Positions 43,188 to 54,061 of a stretch of DNA of 64,000 nucleotides are shown here, piece by piece. The stretch lies in assembly GCF_001422925.1 (NCBI RefSeq), contig NZ_LMNI01000010.1, positions 1,022,993-1,086,992 of the forward strand, written 5' to 3'. Position 1 is the stretch's first letter. Every line of letters begins with the position of its first letter. Position numbers and translations under genes: made by a program. Below the pieces are notes generated by a model. That model was not told the origin of the DNA and did not search any database. It was given only the letters and a program-made list of their open reading frames with translations. This DNA comes from Microbacterium sp. Leaf288 (GTDB lineage: Bacteria > Actinomycetota > Actinomycetes > Actinomycetales > Microbacteriaceae).

Positions 43188-43214
43188 ACGGATGCTGCGG
43201 CTCGCAGCATCCGT
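43188..43214. terminator. Bidirectional hairpin terminator
   Basis: Perfect stem ACGGATGCTGCG / CGCAGCATCCGT with a 3-nt loop, between convergent genes. It is the third occurrence of the GGATGCTGC stem. Confidence 0.75.
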
Positions 43215-43241
43215 TCCTCTCGTCGTCCGCGCGGGCGGGCG

Positions 43242-45352
<2,111 letters not shown>

Positions 45353-45372
45353 CGCTTCTGCCACTCGCTGAG

Positions 45373-45439
45373 ATCAGGAGATCTGACGAGCGCAGGACGA
45401 TCGCACGCGATTCGTCCTGCCTCCACCAGATCTCCTGAT
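45373..45439. terminator. Nested palindrome between gdhA and mfd, terminator or REP-like
   Basis: Outer perfect arms ATCAGGAGATCTG / CAGATCTCCTGAT (45373-45385, 45427-45439) enclose a second perfect stem GCAGGACGA / TCGTCCTGC (45392-45400, 45412-45420). It lies between convergent genes, so it can terminate both; the complexity suggests a repetitive element. Confidence 0.65.
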
Positions 45440-45455
45440 GTCGAGAACGACGGCG

Positions 45456-48400
45456 TCAGGCGTTCGCTGCCGGCCGGGCCGCGGCATCCGTCTCCGCCTT
45501 CTTCTCGGGCCACAGCTGCTCGATGAGCTGGGCCACCCACGCGATGAGCTCGTCGTCGCCCAGCGGCTCGCCGCCCGCCGACGGCAGCGGCACGATCATC
45601 GCCTCACCCCCGGCGACGAGCTTCGCCTTCGGGTGCAGGCGCTGCAGGCGCACGCGCATGGAGTCGGGAAGGTTCGCCGGGGCGATGCGCAGGTTCGGGC
45701 CCATCGCGACGACGTCCGCGAGGCCGGCCTGCCCGGCGCGGCGGCGCAGGCGCGCGACGGCGAGCAGTCCTTCGACCTCCGACGGCGGCTCGCCGTAGCG
45801 GTCGGTGAGCTCCTCGATGACGAGGTCGATCGCGTCGGCGTGGGCGGTGACGGATGCCGCGGCCGAGAGCTTCTGGTACGCCTCGAGGCGGAGCCGCTCG
45901 CTGTCGATGTACGAATCGGGGATGCGCGCCTGCACGGGCAGTTCGAGCCGGAGCTCGGTCGGCCCCTCGGTCTCATCCCCGCGGAAGGTGGCGACCGCCT
46001 CGCCGATCATGCGGAGGTACAGGTCGAACCCGACGCCGGCGATGTGACCGGCCTGCTCGGCGCCGAGGAGGTTGCCCGCGCCACGGAGCTCGAGGTCCTT
46101 CAGCGCCACCTGCATGCCCGAGCCGAGGTCGTTGTTGACGGCGATCGTCTCGAGGCGGTCGGCGGCCGTCTCGCTGAGCGGCTTCAGGTCGTCGTAGAGG
46201 AAGTACGCGTAGGCGCGCTCGCGCGCACGGCCCACGCGACCGCGCAGCTGGTGGAGCTGGCTGAGACCGTACTTGTCGGCGCGGTCGATGATGATCGTGT
46301 TCGCGTTCGAGATGTCGAGGCCGGTCTCGACGATCGTCGTGCAGACCAGGACATCGGATCGCCGCTCCCAGAACGCGTCGACGACCTCTTCGAGCGCGTG
46401 CTCCCCCATCTGCCCGTGAGCCACCGCGATGCGCGCCTCGGGTACGAGCTCGGCCAGCTCGGCTGCGACGCGCTGGATCGACTGCACGCGGTTGTGCACG
46501 TAGAACACCTGGCCCTCGCGCAGCAGCTCGCGGCGGATGGCGGCCGCGATCTGCTTGTCGTTGCGGGGGCCGACGTACGACAGGATCGGGTGCCGGTCCT
46601 CCGGCGGCGTCTGCAGCGTCGACATCTCGCGGATGCCGGTGACCGCCATCTCGAGGGTGCGCGGGATCGGCGTCGCGCTCATCGCCAGGATGTCGACGTT
46701 GGTCTTGAGCTTCTTCAGCTGGTCCTTGTGCTCGACGCCGAACCGCTGCTCCTCGTCGATGATCATGAGGCCCAGGTCCTTGAAGATCACCTTCTCGGTG
46801 AGGATGCGGTGGGTGCCGATGACCATGTCGACGGTGCCGTCGGTGAGCCCCGCCAGCACCTCACGTGCCTGCTTGTCGGTCTGGAAGCGCGAGAGCGCCT
46901 TGACCTTCACCGGGAAGCCCGCGAAGCGCTCGGTGAACGTCTCGAGGTGCTGCTTGACCAGGAGCGTCGTCGGCACCAGCATCGCGACCTGCTTGCCGTC
47001 CTGGATCGCCTTGAACGCGGCACGGACCGCCACCTCGGTCTTGCCGAAGCCGACATCGCCCGACAGCAGCCGGTCCATCGGGATCGGCTTCTCCATGTCG
47101 GCCTTGATCTCGTCGATCGTCTGCAGCTGATCGGGCGTCTCCGCGAACGGGAACGCCTCTTCGAGCTCGCGCTGCCAGGGCGTGTCGGGTCCGAACGCAT
47201 GGCCCTTCGAGGCCATCCGCGCCGAGTAGAGCTTGACGAGCTCGACCGCGATGTCTCGCACCGCACGTCGGGCCTTGCTCTTCGCCTGCGCCCAGTCGCT
47301 GCCGCCCATCTTCGACAGGGCCGGCGCCTCGCCGCCGACGTAGCGCGACAGCAGATCGAGCTGATCTGTGGGCACGAAGAGCTTGTCGCCCGGATAGCCG
47401 CGCTTGGAGGGCGCGTACTCGAGCACGAGGTACTCCCGCACGCTCTTCACCGCGTTGCGGCCGCCGCTGGACACCTCGCGCTGCGTGAGCTCGACGAACT
47501 TGCCGATGCCGTGCGTCGCGTGCACCACGTAGTCGCCCGCCTTCAGCTGCAGGGGGTCGACGACGGCCTTGCGCCGCGACGCGAGCTTCTTGACGACGCG
47601 GTTGTCGCCGCCGATCGTGCGGCCGTAGAACTCCGACTCGGTCAGGACGGCGAGCTTCGCGTCGGGGACCTCGAACCCGCGCTCGAGCACGCTCACGACC
47701 ACGTGCGCGACGCCGGGCTCGGGAGCGTGCAGCACCTCGTCGACCTTGCGCGCCGCGATGCCGCGCTCGGCGAGCACGTCACGGGCGCGCTCGACGAGTC
47801 CGGCTCCGGATGCTGCCACCACGACGCGCCAGCCGTCTGCGAGCAGTGCGCCCACGTGATCGGTGGCGCCCTCGACGTTGCCCTGGAACGAGGGCACGGC
47901 CGAACCGGGAACCCGGATGGCCGCTGCAGCCTCGAGGGCGACGTCGATGTCGTCGTCGATGAGACCCTCCGCGGCGGCATCCGCGTGTCCGGAGTCGAAC
48001 GCGCTGAGCGTCCACCAGACACCGCTGCGATCGCGGGCCGCCTCGCGGAGCTCGGGAAGGGTCAGGAAGTCTCCGGCGCCCAGGTCGATCGGCGTGCTCG
48101 CGCCCGCGGTCGCCGCACTCCACGCCGCTTCGAGGAACTCGCGGTTCGTCTCTCCGAGGGTGATCGCGCGGGTCACGGCGCGCTCTGGATCCACCAGCGC
48201 GACCGCGGAGCCCTCGGGCAGGTAGTCGACGAGGGTGACGAGGCGGTCGACGACGGCGGGCAGCAGCGACTCCATGCCCTCGACCGGGATGCCCTCCGAC
48301 ATCTTCTCGAGCATGCCCGCAAGGCCGGGGAACTCGTCCTTGAGCTGGCGGGCACGGCCGCGCACGGCATCCGTCAGCAGAAGCTCGCGGCTGGGCAGAA

Positions 48401-49088
48401 GAGTGACCGCGCGCACCTCGCCGGGAAGCGACCGCTGGTCCGCGACCGAGAACGCCCTCATCTCGTCAACCTCGTCGCCGAAGAACTCGACGCGGTACGG
48501 GTGCGGCGCGGTCGGCGGGAAGACGTCGAGGATGCCGCCACGCACGGCGAACTCGCCACGGCGAGACACCATGTCGACGCGGTGGTATGCCAGTTCGACG
48601 AGACGCGTGGACACGTCGCCGAGGTCGTGTCCGCGGCCGCCCACCACGAGTTCGACGGGGTCCACCTCGGTGAGTCCCGCAGCGAGCGGCTGGATCGCAC
48701 CGCGCACCGACGCCGTGATGACCAGCGGCGTCGCGGCATCCCAGCGCGCGACGCGCGTGAGGATGTCGAGGCGCGCACCGACCGTCTCGGCACTCGGGCT
48801 GAGGCGCTCGTGCGGCAGCGTCTCCCACGCGGGGAAATGCAGCACCTCGGCACCAGGCAGCAGCGCGCCCAGCGCGGGACCGAGCGCCTCGGCGCGACGC
48901 CCGGTCGGTGCGACGAGCAGCACGACCGGCGGCTTGCCCGCAGCACGGCGACGCTCGAGCAGAGCCGCGAGCAGAGGGGCGTCGAGTCCTTCGACGAGCG
49001 AGAAGTCGGCATCGACGGATGCCGCGGCCAGCGCGTCCCGGAAAGGCTCAGCCTGTTCGAGGGCGCGCACGATCCCGGGAACTGTCAC
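45456..49088 (-). CDS. mfd: Transcription-repair coupling factor Mfd
   Basis: A 1210-aa DNA translocase that removes RNA polymerase stalled at lesions and recruits UvrA. Order: a UvrB-homology N-terminal part (RAEALGPALGALL, HFPAWETLPHERLSP), the middle domain, and the RNA polymerase-interacting domain (LQLKAGDYVVHATHGIGKFVELTQRE). SF2 motor follows (Walker A LLSGDVGFGKTEVA, DEEQRFGVEHKDQLK, SATPIPRTLEMA), then the TRG motif and the C-terminal autoinhibitory domain. The GTG at 49088 lies 6 nt from TAGACT. Confidence 0.97.
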   Translation of the reverse strand: MTVPGIVRALEQAEPFRDALAAASVDADFSLVEGLDAPLLAALLERRRAAGKPPVVLLVAPTGRRAEALGPALGALLPGAEVLHFPAWETLPHERLSPSAETVGARLDILTRVARWDAATPLVITASVRGAIQPLAAGLTEVDPVELVVGGRGHDLGDVSTRLVELAYHRVDMVSRRGEFAVRGGILDVFPPTAPHPYRVEFFGDEVDEMRAFSVADQRSLPGEVRAVTLLPSRELLLTDAVRGRARQLKDEFPGLAGMLEKMSEGIPVEGMESLLPAVVDRLVTLVDYLPEGSAVALVDPERAVTRAITLGETNREFLEAAWSAATAGASTPIDLGAGDFLTLPELREAARDRSGVWWTLSAFDSGHADAAAEGLIDDDIDVALEAAAAIRVPGSAVPSFQGNVEGATDHVGALLADGWRVVVAASGAGLVERARDVLAERGIAARKVDEVLHAPEPGVAHVVVSVLERGFEVPDAKLAVLTESEFYGRTIGGDNRVVKKLASRRKAVVDPLQLKAGDYVVHATHGIGKFVELTQREVSSGGRNAVKSVREYLVLEYAPSKRGYPGDKLFVPTDQLDLLSRYVGGEAPALSKMGGSDWAQAKSKARRAVRDIAVELVKLYSARMASKGHAFGPDTPWQRELEEAFPFAETPDQLQTIDEIKADMEKPIPMDRLLSGDVGFGKTEVAVRAAFKAIQDGKQVAMLVPTTLLVKQHLETFTERFAGFPVKVKALSRFQTDKQAREVLAGLTDGTVDMVIGTHRILTEKVIFKDLGLMIIDEEQRFGVEHKDQLKKLKTNVDILAMSATPIPRTLEMAVTGIREMSTLQTPPEDRHPILSYVGPRNDKQIAAAIRRELLREGQVFYVHNRVQSIQRVAAELAELVPEARIAVAHGQMGEHALEEVVDAFWERRSDVLVCTTIVETGLDISNANTIIIDRADKYGLSQLHQLRGRVGRARERAYAYFLYDDLKPLSETAADRLETIAVNNDLGSGMQVALKDLELRGAGNLLGAEQAGHIAGVGFDLYLRMIGEAVATFRGDETEGPTELRLELPVQARIPDSYIDSERLRLEAYQKLSAAASVTAHADAIDLVIEELTDRYGEPPSEVEGLLAVARLRRRAGQAGLADVVAMGPNLRIAPANLPDSMRVRLQRLHPKAKLVAGGEAMIVPLPSAGGEPLGDDELIAWVAQLIEQLWPEKKAETDAAARPAANA

Positions 49089-49094
49089 CGCACG

Positions 49095-49100
49095 AGTCTA
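49095..49100 (-). promoter_or_regulatory. -10 element of mfd, leaderless
   Basis: TAGACT, 6 nt before the GTG at 49088; only 46 nt separate it from the opposing -10 at 49147. Confidence 0.65.
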
Positions 49101-49146
49101 CGACCCGCCACGGACACCGGGATCCGCCCGGGTGCGGCCCCGCTCC

Positions 49147-49152
49147 TAGGAT
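49147..49152 (+). promoter_or_regulatory. -10 element of the Pro-rich membrane protein gene
   Basis: TAGGAT, 6 nt before the GTG at 49159. Confidence 0.6.
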
Positions 49153-49158
49153 GAGGCT

Positions 49159-49806
49159 GTGAGCCAGCCCGACGCGCCCCAGAACCCGCCCGCTCAGCCC
49201 GGCGGCTGGGCGCCGCCCGGAGCGGCGCCGTTCGGGACCCCGACGAGCGAAGCCCCCGCCCCCGGGCATCAGGGCGCCGCTGCGGCGACCCCGCAGGGAT
49301 GGGCGACGCCCCCGGCGGGCGCGTACGCGCCGCCACCCGGCTACGCGCCGCCGGCGGGCTATCCGGTGGCGCCGGCGGCCCCATCCGCCATCGCGTACGG
49401 TGCTCCCGCTCCCGTGAAGCGCAGCGGCGCACTCGGGATCGTCGCGCTCGCGCTCGCACTCGTCGCCACGATCGGCGCGAGCCTGACGGCCGCGATCGCG
49501 AGCTTCAACATCGGGCTCGGCGCCGGCCGCGAGATCTCGTCACGACCGTTCACCGGCGACTTCGACTGGTCGGTCCTCACGCCCGTGCGCGACTGGGTGC
49601 TGATGGGCGAGGTCTCGTTCTGGGTCGGCACCGCGATCGGCGTGTGGGCTCTCGTGCAGGGGATCATCGCGGTCGTCAAGGGACGCGGCCGCGGCGCCGG
49701 CATCGCGGCGGTCGTCATCGCCGCCCTCGGCCCGATCGCCTTCGGCGCCGTCGTGCAGGGCTTCCTCACCGCGGGCCTCGCCGCCGGGACCGGCATCGGC
49801 GGCTGA
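49159..49806 (+). CDS. DUF4190-like membrane protein with Pro/Ala/Gly-rich head
   Basis: A 215-aa protein. Its first 85 residues are Pro, Ala, Gly and Tyr rich (AYAPPPGYAPPAGYPVAP) and probably disordered in the cytoplasm. Three membrane segments follow (ALGIVALALALVATIGASLTAAIASF; VSFWVGTAIGVWALVQGIIAVV; AGIAAVVIAALGPIAFGAVVQG). The architecture is common in actinobacteria; I do not know a function. It is divergent from mfd with overlapping control regions. Confidence 0.75.
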   Translation: MSQPDAPQNPPAQPGGWAPPGAAPFGTPTSEAPAPGHQGAAAATPQGWATPPAGAYAPPPGYAPPAGYPVAPAAPSAIAYGAPAPVKRSGALGIVALALALVATIGASLTAAIASFNIGLGAGREISSRPFTGDFDWSVLTPVRDWVLMGEVSFWVGTAIGVWALVQGIIAVVKGRGRGAGIAAVVIAALGPIAFGAVVQGFLTAGLAAGTGIGG

Positions 49807-49850
49807 CGCGGCTCGATACCCGGAGCGACAGCATCCGCTCGCGTCCTTCT

Positions 49851-49930
49851 CCTCATTTGAGGACGCGAGCCGAAATGCGGAGCGAAACCCCTGGGTCGGC
49901 CCTCATCTCGGCACTCGCCCTCAACTGAGG
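49851..49930. repeat. 80-bp imperfect cruciform element
   Basis: Bounded by the short palindromes CCTCATTTGAGG (49851-49862) and CCTCAACTGAGG (49919-49930). The two halves are imperfect reverse complements over about 38 nt. It lies in the 171-nt gap between convergent genes and could also terminate them. Confidence 0.6.
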
Positions 49931-49977
49931 AGGGAAAGACCTGAGGCTCCTCGGGCGGCGGTGCGCGCTGCGCGGGG

Positions 49978-50562
49978 TCAGACGCGGGGGGCGTGGTGCT
50001 TCTGCTGGGTGGCGAGCAATCCCTCGGCCACGAGCTGCTCGACCGCGTCGGCGGCGTCGCCGACGAGGATCGGGAGGTTCTTGCGCTCGGTGGCGCCGAA
50101 CGGGTCGAGCACCCAGTCGGCGGCGTCCTGGCGGCCGGGAGGGCGGCCGATGCCGACGCGCACGCGCGGGAACTCCGCGGTGTCGAGCGCCTTCGCCACG
50201 TCCCGCACGCCGTTGTGGCCGCCGTGGCCGCCGCCGATCTTCAGCTTGATCGTGTCGAAGGGGATGTCGAGCTCGTCGTGCACGACCACGACGTGGTCGG
50301 CATCGATGCCGTAGAACTTCGCGAGCCCGGCCACCGGTCCGCCCGAGACGTTCATGAAGGTGTTGGGCTTGGCGAGGATGAGCTTGGGTCCGCCGGGGCG
50401 CAGCCACGTCTCGACGACGCGGGCGTTCGTCTTGTGCGCCTTGAACGACTCGCTGCGCCGGCCGGCGAGCTCGTCGACGACGAGCTGCCCCACGTTGTGG
50501 CGCGTGAGCTCGTAGCGGGGGCCGGGGTTGCCGAGCCCGACGATCAGCCACGTGTCTGCCAT
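49978..50562 (-). CDS. pth: Peptidyl-tRNA hydrolase
   Basis: A 194-aa essential enzyme that releases tRNA from prematurely dropped peptidyl-tRNAs. Conserved residues: N12 in VGLGNPGPRY, catalytic H22 in TRHNVG, PNTFMNVSGGPV, the HDELDIPFDTIKLKIGGGHGGHNG stretch, and FPRVRVGIGRPPG. The ATG at 50562 has GGATGG upstream; the ATG at 50571 would add three residues. The position next to rplY is conserved in actinobacteria. Confidence 0.95.
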   Translation of the reverse strand: MADTWLIVGLGNPGPRYELTRHNVGQLVVDELAGRRSESFKAHKTNARVVETWLRPGGPKLILAKPNTFMNVSGGPVAGLAKFYGIDADHVVVVHDELDIPFDTIKLKIGGGHGGHNGVRDVAKALDTAEFPRVRVGIGRPPGRQDAADWVLDPFGATERKNLPILVGDAADAVEQLVAEGLLATQQKHHAPRV

Positions 50563-50621
50563 GTCATCCATCCTGCCCGAGCCCGCGCCACGTCGTCGGC
50601 GCAGACCCCTCGTGAGACGCA

Positions 50622-50652
50622 GCGAGGGGGTGCGGCATCCGCACCCCCTCGC
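50622..50652 (-). terminator. Terminator of rplY
   Basis: Perfect 14-bp stem GCGAGGGGGTGCGG / CCGCACCCCCTCGC with a 3-nt loop, 30 nt after the rplY stop and before pth; no T tract. Confidence 0.8.
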
Positions 50653-50682
50653 CGGAAAGCGATCCGATCGCTCGGCGTCCGA

Positions 50683-51327
50683 TTACTCGGCGGCGGCCTC
50701 CGCGGCCCCCTCCGACGCCTCCGACTGCTCGGCGGCGAGCTCGGCGTCGGCCTCGGCGATCTCCTCCTCTGCGGCGAGTGCCGCAGCCGGGACCGAGATG
50801 GCGACGATGAGCAGCTCGGCGTCGGCGACGAGGACCGAGCCCTTCGGCAGCTTCAGGTCGGCCGCGGTGATGTGCGTGCCGTCCTCGAGGCCCTCGACGT
50901 CGACCTCGATGTGCTCGGGGATGTGCGTCGCCTCGGCCTGCACCGTGACGGTCGTGTTGTCGAGGTTCGCGATGGTGCCGGGGGCGGACTCGCCCACGAC
51001 CACGATCGGCACCTCGATCTCGACCTTCTCGCCCTTCTTCACCACGAGGAGGTCGATGTGCTCGACGATCTGGTGCACCGGGTCCTTCTGGACGTCCTTG
51101 ACGAGCGTCAGCTGCGAGGTGCCGTCGAGGTCGAGCTCGAGCACCGCGTTGGCGCGGCGGATGAGCAGCGAGACCTGGTGGCCCGGAAGGGCGACGTGCA
51201 CAGGGTCGGTGCCGTGGCCGTAGATGACGGCGGGGATCTTGCCGGCAGCGCGGAGGCGGCGGGCGAAGCCCTTGCCGAAGCTCTCGCGGAACTCGGCGTG
51301 GACCTTGGTGTCGGGCTCAGTCGACAT
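50683..51327 (-). CDS. rplY: 50S ribosomal protein L25/general stress protein Ctc
   Basis: A 214-aa Ctc-type L25 that binds 5S rRNA. The N-terminal L25 domain reads VHAEFRESFGKGFARRLRAAGKIPAVIYGHGTDPVHVALPGHQVSLLIRRANAVLELDLDG. A TL5-type C-terminal beta domain follows (EKVEIEVPIVVVGESAPG, LDNTTVTVQAEATHIPEHIEVDVEGLEDGTHITAADLKLP), then an Ala/Glu-rich tail of about 35 residues. The ATG at 51327 follows AAGGAG by 6 nt. Confidence 0.95.
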   Translation of the reverse strand: MSTEPDTKVHAEFRESFGKGFARRLRAAGKIPAVIYGHGTDPVHVALPGHQVSLLIRRANAVLELDLDGTSQLTLVKDVQKDPVHQIVEHIDLLVVKKGEKVEIEVPIVVVGESAPGTIANLDNTTVTVQAEATHIPEHIEVDVEGLEDGTHITAADLKLPKGSVLVADAELLIVAISVPAAALAAEEEIAEADAELAAEQSEASEGAAEAAAE

Positions 51328-51606
51328 GGTGTTCTCCTTGCGGGCGCGGGGCCCATTTCTGCGGCGGCGCATGGCCGTTCCGAATCGGCCTGCGCGGTGG
51401 CGGGCCCGGGTATCAGGGATGTCTTCGACTCGAACGCACGCGCGTGAGGAAAGCCCGGGAGGCCGGCATCACCGCGTCGATCACGGATGCCGCAGCCCGC
51501 CGCTCGACAGGCGCGAGGCATCCCTCGCCGAAGTTCGGACAAGAGTCTACCAGCGCCCCCGCTACGATGAGGAACGCACCTGCTTCCCGCTCACACGGAG
51601 GACCCC
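51328..51606. other. Intergenic region with probable long rplY leader
   Basis: No gene is seen. A minus-strand TAGACT (complement of 51544-51549) is the nearest good -10 for rplY and would give a leader of more than 200 nt with small hairpins (GGCCG / CGGCC around 51371-51388). TACGAT (51563-51568) is the likely -10 for the small gene at 51607. Confidence 0.4.
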
Positions 51607-51729
51607 ATGGACTACGGCTTCGCTAGCCACGCTCTTCTCTGGCTCATCGGCGCCATGGCCGCCGTCGGCGCTCTCGGCACGGTGCTCGCCTTCTGGAGCC
51701 TCGGCCGCCAGGGCTACCGCAAGGACTGA
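51607..51729 (+). CDS. Small 40-aa single-pass membrane protein
   Basis: MDYGFASHALLWLIGAMAAV and on to SLGRQGYRKD: one membrane helix with a basic C-terminus. GGAGG lies 6 nt before the ATG and TACGAT about 40 nt upstream, so expression signals are good. Its last 16 nt overlap the 3' end of the convergent gntR gene. No family is known to me; the size and layout are typical of small regulatory membrane proteins. Confidence 0.65.
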   Translation: MDYGFASHALLWLIGAMAAVGALGTVLAFWSLGRQGYRKD

Positions 51730-52490
51730 CCTCGCCGTCCGGGTTCTGAGCGCTCACGCTCCCCGGCCGTCCCCGCGAATTCGTCCCCGACGACCTCGTC
51801 GATCGCGGCATCGGATTCACTGACGATCCGCGACATCGCCTCGAACGCCGCGTCCGCCTCGCCGCTCGCGACCGCGAACGCGACGTCGCGATGCCAGCGC
51901 ACCGCATCGGGGTTCGCCTCGTGCGGCATCAGCGCGTGACGCGTGCGGCCTTCGAGGACCGCCTGCACCACTCCCCCGAGCACCCCGAGCATCGGGTTTC
52001 CGGAGGCGCTCAGCAGCGTGCGATGGAACCGGACGTCGGCGTCGAGGTACTCGGCCTCCGCCGCCTGCTGGTCGTGACGCGCCATGCCCAGCGCCGCCGC
52101 CACGAGCTCCTGGCGCTGCGCATCGGTCGCGTTGGCGGCCGCGAGCCGCGCCGCGAGCGGCTCGACCGCGCCGCGCAGCTCGCCCAGCTCGTGCAGCTGG
52201 CGCGCGCGCCCGGGCCCGTCGAGGCGCCACGCGATGATCTCGGGGGCGTAGACGTTCCACTGCTCCACCGGCAGCACCTCGATGCCCGCCTTGCGGCGCA
52301 CCTGGACGAGACCGAGGGATTCGAGGACCCTCACCGCCTCACGCGCCGCCGATCGCGAGGCGCCCGAGGACTCCGCCAGCGCAGTGGTCAACAGGCGCGA
52401 TCCGGCGGGATGCTCGCCGTGCACGATCGCGGCGCCGAGCCGCTCGACGAGGGCGTCGTGAACGGGACTGCCGTGGGGCGTGTCGGCCAT
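51714..52490 (-). CDS. FadR-type (FCD) GntR-family regulator of gluconate genes
   Basis: A 258-aa regulator with an N-terminal winged helix (VHDALVERLGAAIVHGEHPAGSRLLTTALAESSGASRSAAREAVRVLESLGLVQVRRKAGIEVLP). An all-helical FCD ligand domain follows, with the metal-binding pattern D...H...H (YLDADVRFHRTLLSASGNPMLG; TRHALMPHEANPDAVRWHRDVAFAVASGEADAAF). It diverges from gntP, so it probably represses gluconate uptake until gluconate or 6-phosphogluconate binds. The ATG at 52490 follows CACAAT by 6 nt; an upstream in-frame ATG at 52529 has no signal. Confidence 0.88.
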   Translation of the reverse strand: MADTPHGSPVHDALVERLGAAIVHGEHPAGSRLLTTALAESSGASRSAAREAVRVLESLGLVQVRRKAGIEVLPVEQWNVYAPEIIAWRLDGPGRARQLHELGELRGAVEPLAARLAAANATDAQRQELVAAALGMARHDQQAAEAEYLDADVRFHRTLLSASGNPMLGVLGGVVQAVLEGRTRHALMPHEANPDAVRWHRDVAFAVASGEADAAFEAMSRIVSESDAAIDEVVGDEFAGTAGERERSEPGRRGQSLR

Positions 52491-52496
52491 GGTCCG

Positions 52497-52528
52497 ATTG
52501 TGCCGCACCGACGTCGTGTCGTCCGACA
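52497..52528 (-). promoter_or_regulatory. gntR promoter with palindromic site
   Basis: -10 CACAAT (complement of 52497-52502), 6 nt before the ATG. The palindrome TGTCG-N2-CGACA (52517-52528) lies at the -35 region and may be an autoregulatory site. Confidence 0.5.
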
Positions 52529-52548
52529 TTCGCGCACCATGCAGTTTT

Positions 52549-52590
52549 TATGTCGTACATATTGACAGTCGATGGATATCACGTCAGACT
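52549..52590 (+). promoter_or_regulatory. gntP promoter and operator
   Basis: TTGACA (52562-52567), a 17-nt spacer, then CAGACT (52585-52590): the best -35/-10 pair in the window. Directly upstream is the inverted repeat TATGT-CGT-ACATA (52549-52561), with the GT-N3-AC core expected of FadR-type operators. Confidence 0.65.
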
Positions 52591-52640
52591 AAACGGCATC
52601 CTCGGGTCAAAGACCGACCCTGTTTCGATCAAGGACGCTC

Positions 52641-54041
52641 ATGGTTCTCTCCGGACTTCTCTCCCTGCCGGCCGCCGCGGCCGAAGTGACCCCCGTCGGC
52701 CCGCCGTGGCAGCTGCTGACCGCCGCCGTCATCGGCATCGCGATCATCGTGGTGCTGATCACCTGGCTGAAGGTGCACCCCTTCCTCGCCCTGATGATGG
52801 GCGCCATCGCCACCGGGATCATCGCCGGGTTCGAACCCGGCAAGACGATCGTCAGCTTCACGACGGGCTTCGGCGCGACGATGGGCGGCGTCGGCATCCT
52901 CATCGCGCTCGGCGCCATCTACGGCAAGCTGCTGGCAGACTCCGGCGGTGCCGACCGCATCGTCGACACCCTCGTCGCCCGCGCCACGCCCCGGAGCCTC
53001 CCCTGGATCATGGGCTTCATCGGCGCCATCATCGGCCTGCCGATGTTCTTCGAGGTCGGCCTCGTCCTGCTCGTCCCGGTCATCATCCTGGTCGCGCGTC
53101 GTTCGGGCCTGCCGCTCATGAAGATCGCGATCCCGGCGCTCGCGGGCCTGTCCGCGATGCACGGCCTCGTGCCGCCGCATCCCGGCCCGCTCGCCGCCAT
53201 CGACATCCTCGGCGCCAACCTCGGCATCACCCTCGCCCTGGGCGTGCTGGTCGCCATACCCGCGGTGATCGTGGCAGGCCCCCTGTTCTCGGGCCTCGCC
53301 GCCCGCTGGGTACGCGTTCCGGTGCCCGATCTGTTCGTCACCGCGGAGGACGAGGGCGAGCAGCAGACGCGGCGCCCATCATTCGCCGCCACCCTCGCCA
53401 GCATCCTGCTGCCCGTCGTGCTCATGCTCGCCCGCGCGATCGCCGACATCATCGCGCCAGGCTCGACCGCTCCGGCCAAGGCCGTCATCGACTTCCTCGG
53501 CACACCCGCGGTCGCGCTCCTCATCGCCGTCATCGTCGGCTTCTTCGTGCTCGGCGGCGGAGCCGGATTCGGCAGAGATGAGATCGCGAAGTCGGTGGGC
53601 TCGTCGCTCGGCCCGATCGCCGGCATCCTGCTGATCGTCGGCGCCGGCGGCGGGTTCAAGCAGGTACTCGTCGACACCGGCATCGGCGACGTCATCGCGA
53701 ACCTCATCGCCGAGTCCGGTCTCTCTATCCTGTTCCTCGCCTGGCTCGTGGCCGCCGTCATCCGCGTCGCGACCGGATCCGCCACGGTCGCCACGATCAC
53801 CGCGGCCGGCATCCTCCAGCCGCTCACGGTGGGCCTCGACCCGGCGATGTCGGCACTGCTCGTGCTCGCGATCGGCTCGGGATCGGTCTTCCTCTCGCAC
53901 GTCAACGACGCGGGCTTCTGGCTCATCAAGGAGTACTTCGGTCTCAGCATCACGCAGACGCTCAAGAGCTGGACGGTTCTCGAGTGCCTCATCTCGGTCG
54001 TCGGACTTGTCGGCGTCCTCGCCGTCAGCGTGTTCGTATGA
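52641..54041 (+). CDS. gntP: Gluconate permease, GntP family
   Basis: A 466-aa gluconate:H+ symporter-family protein with about 12-14 membrane segments. Hallmarks: FLALMMGAIATGIIAGFEPGKTIVSFTTGFGATMGGVGILIALGAIYGKLLADSGGADRI, IGLPMFFEVGLVLLVPVI, GLVPPHPGPLAAID, and the C-terminal GSGSVFLSHVNDAGFWLIKEYFG. AAGGA precedes the ATG. It is first in the gntP-gntK unit, divergent from the regulator. Confidence 0.94.
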   Translation: MVLSGLLSLPAAAAEVTPVGPPWQLLTAAVIGIAIIVVLITWLKVHPFLALMMGAIATGIIAGFEPGKTIVSFTTGFGATMGGVGILIALGAIYGKLLADSGGADRIVDTLVARATPRSLPWIMGFIGAIIGLPMFFEVGLVLLVPVIILVARRSGLPLMKIAIPALAGLSAMHGLVPPHPGPLAAIDILGANLGITLALGVLVAIPAVIVAGPLFSGLAARWVRVPVPDLFVTAEDEGEQQTRRPSFAATLASILLPVVLMLARAIADIIAPGSTAPAKAVIDFLGTPAVALLIAVIVGFFVLGGGAGFGRDEIAKSVGSSLGPIAGILLIVGAGGGFKQVLVDTGIGDVIANLIAESGLSILFLAWLVAAVIRVATGSATVATITAAGILQPLTVGLDPAMSALLVLAIGSGSVFLSHVNDAGFWLIKEYFGLSITQTLKSWTVLECLISVVGLVGVLAVSVFV

Positions 54042-54061
54042 GCGGTGAAGGGAGAAATCGG

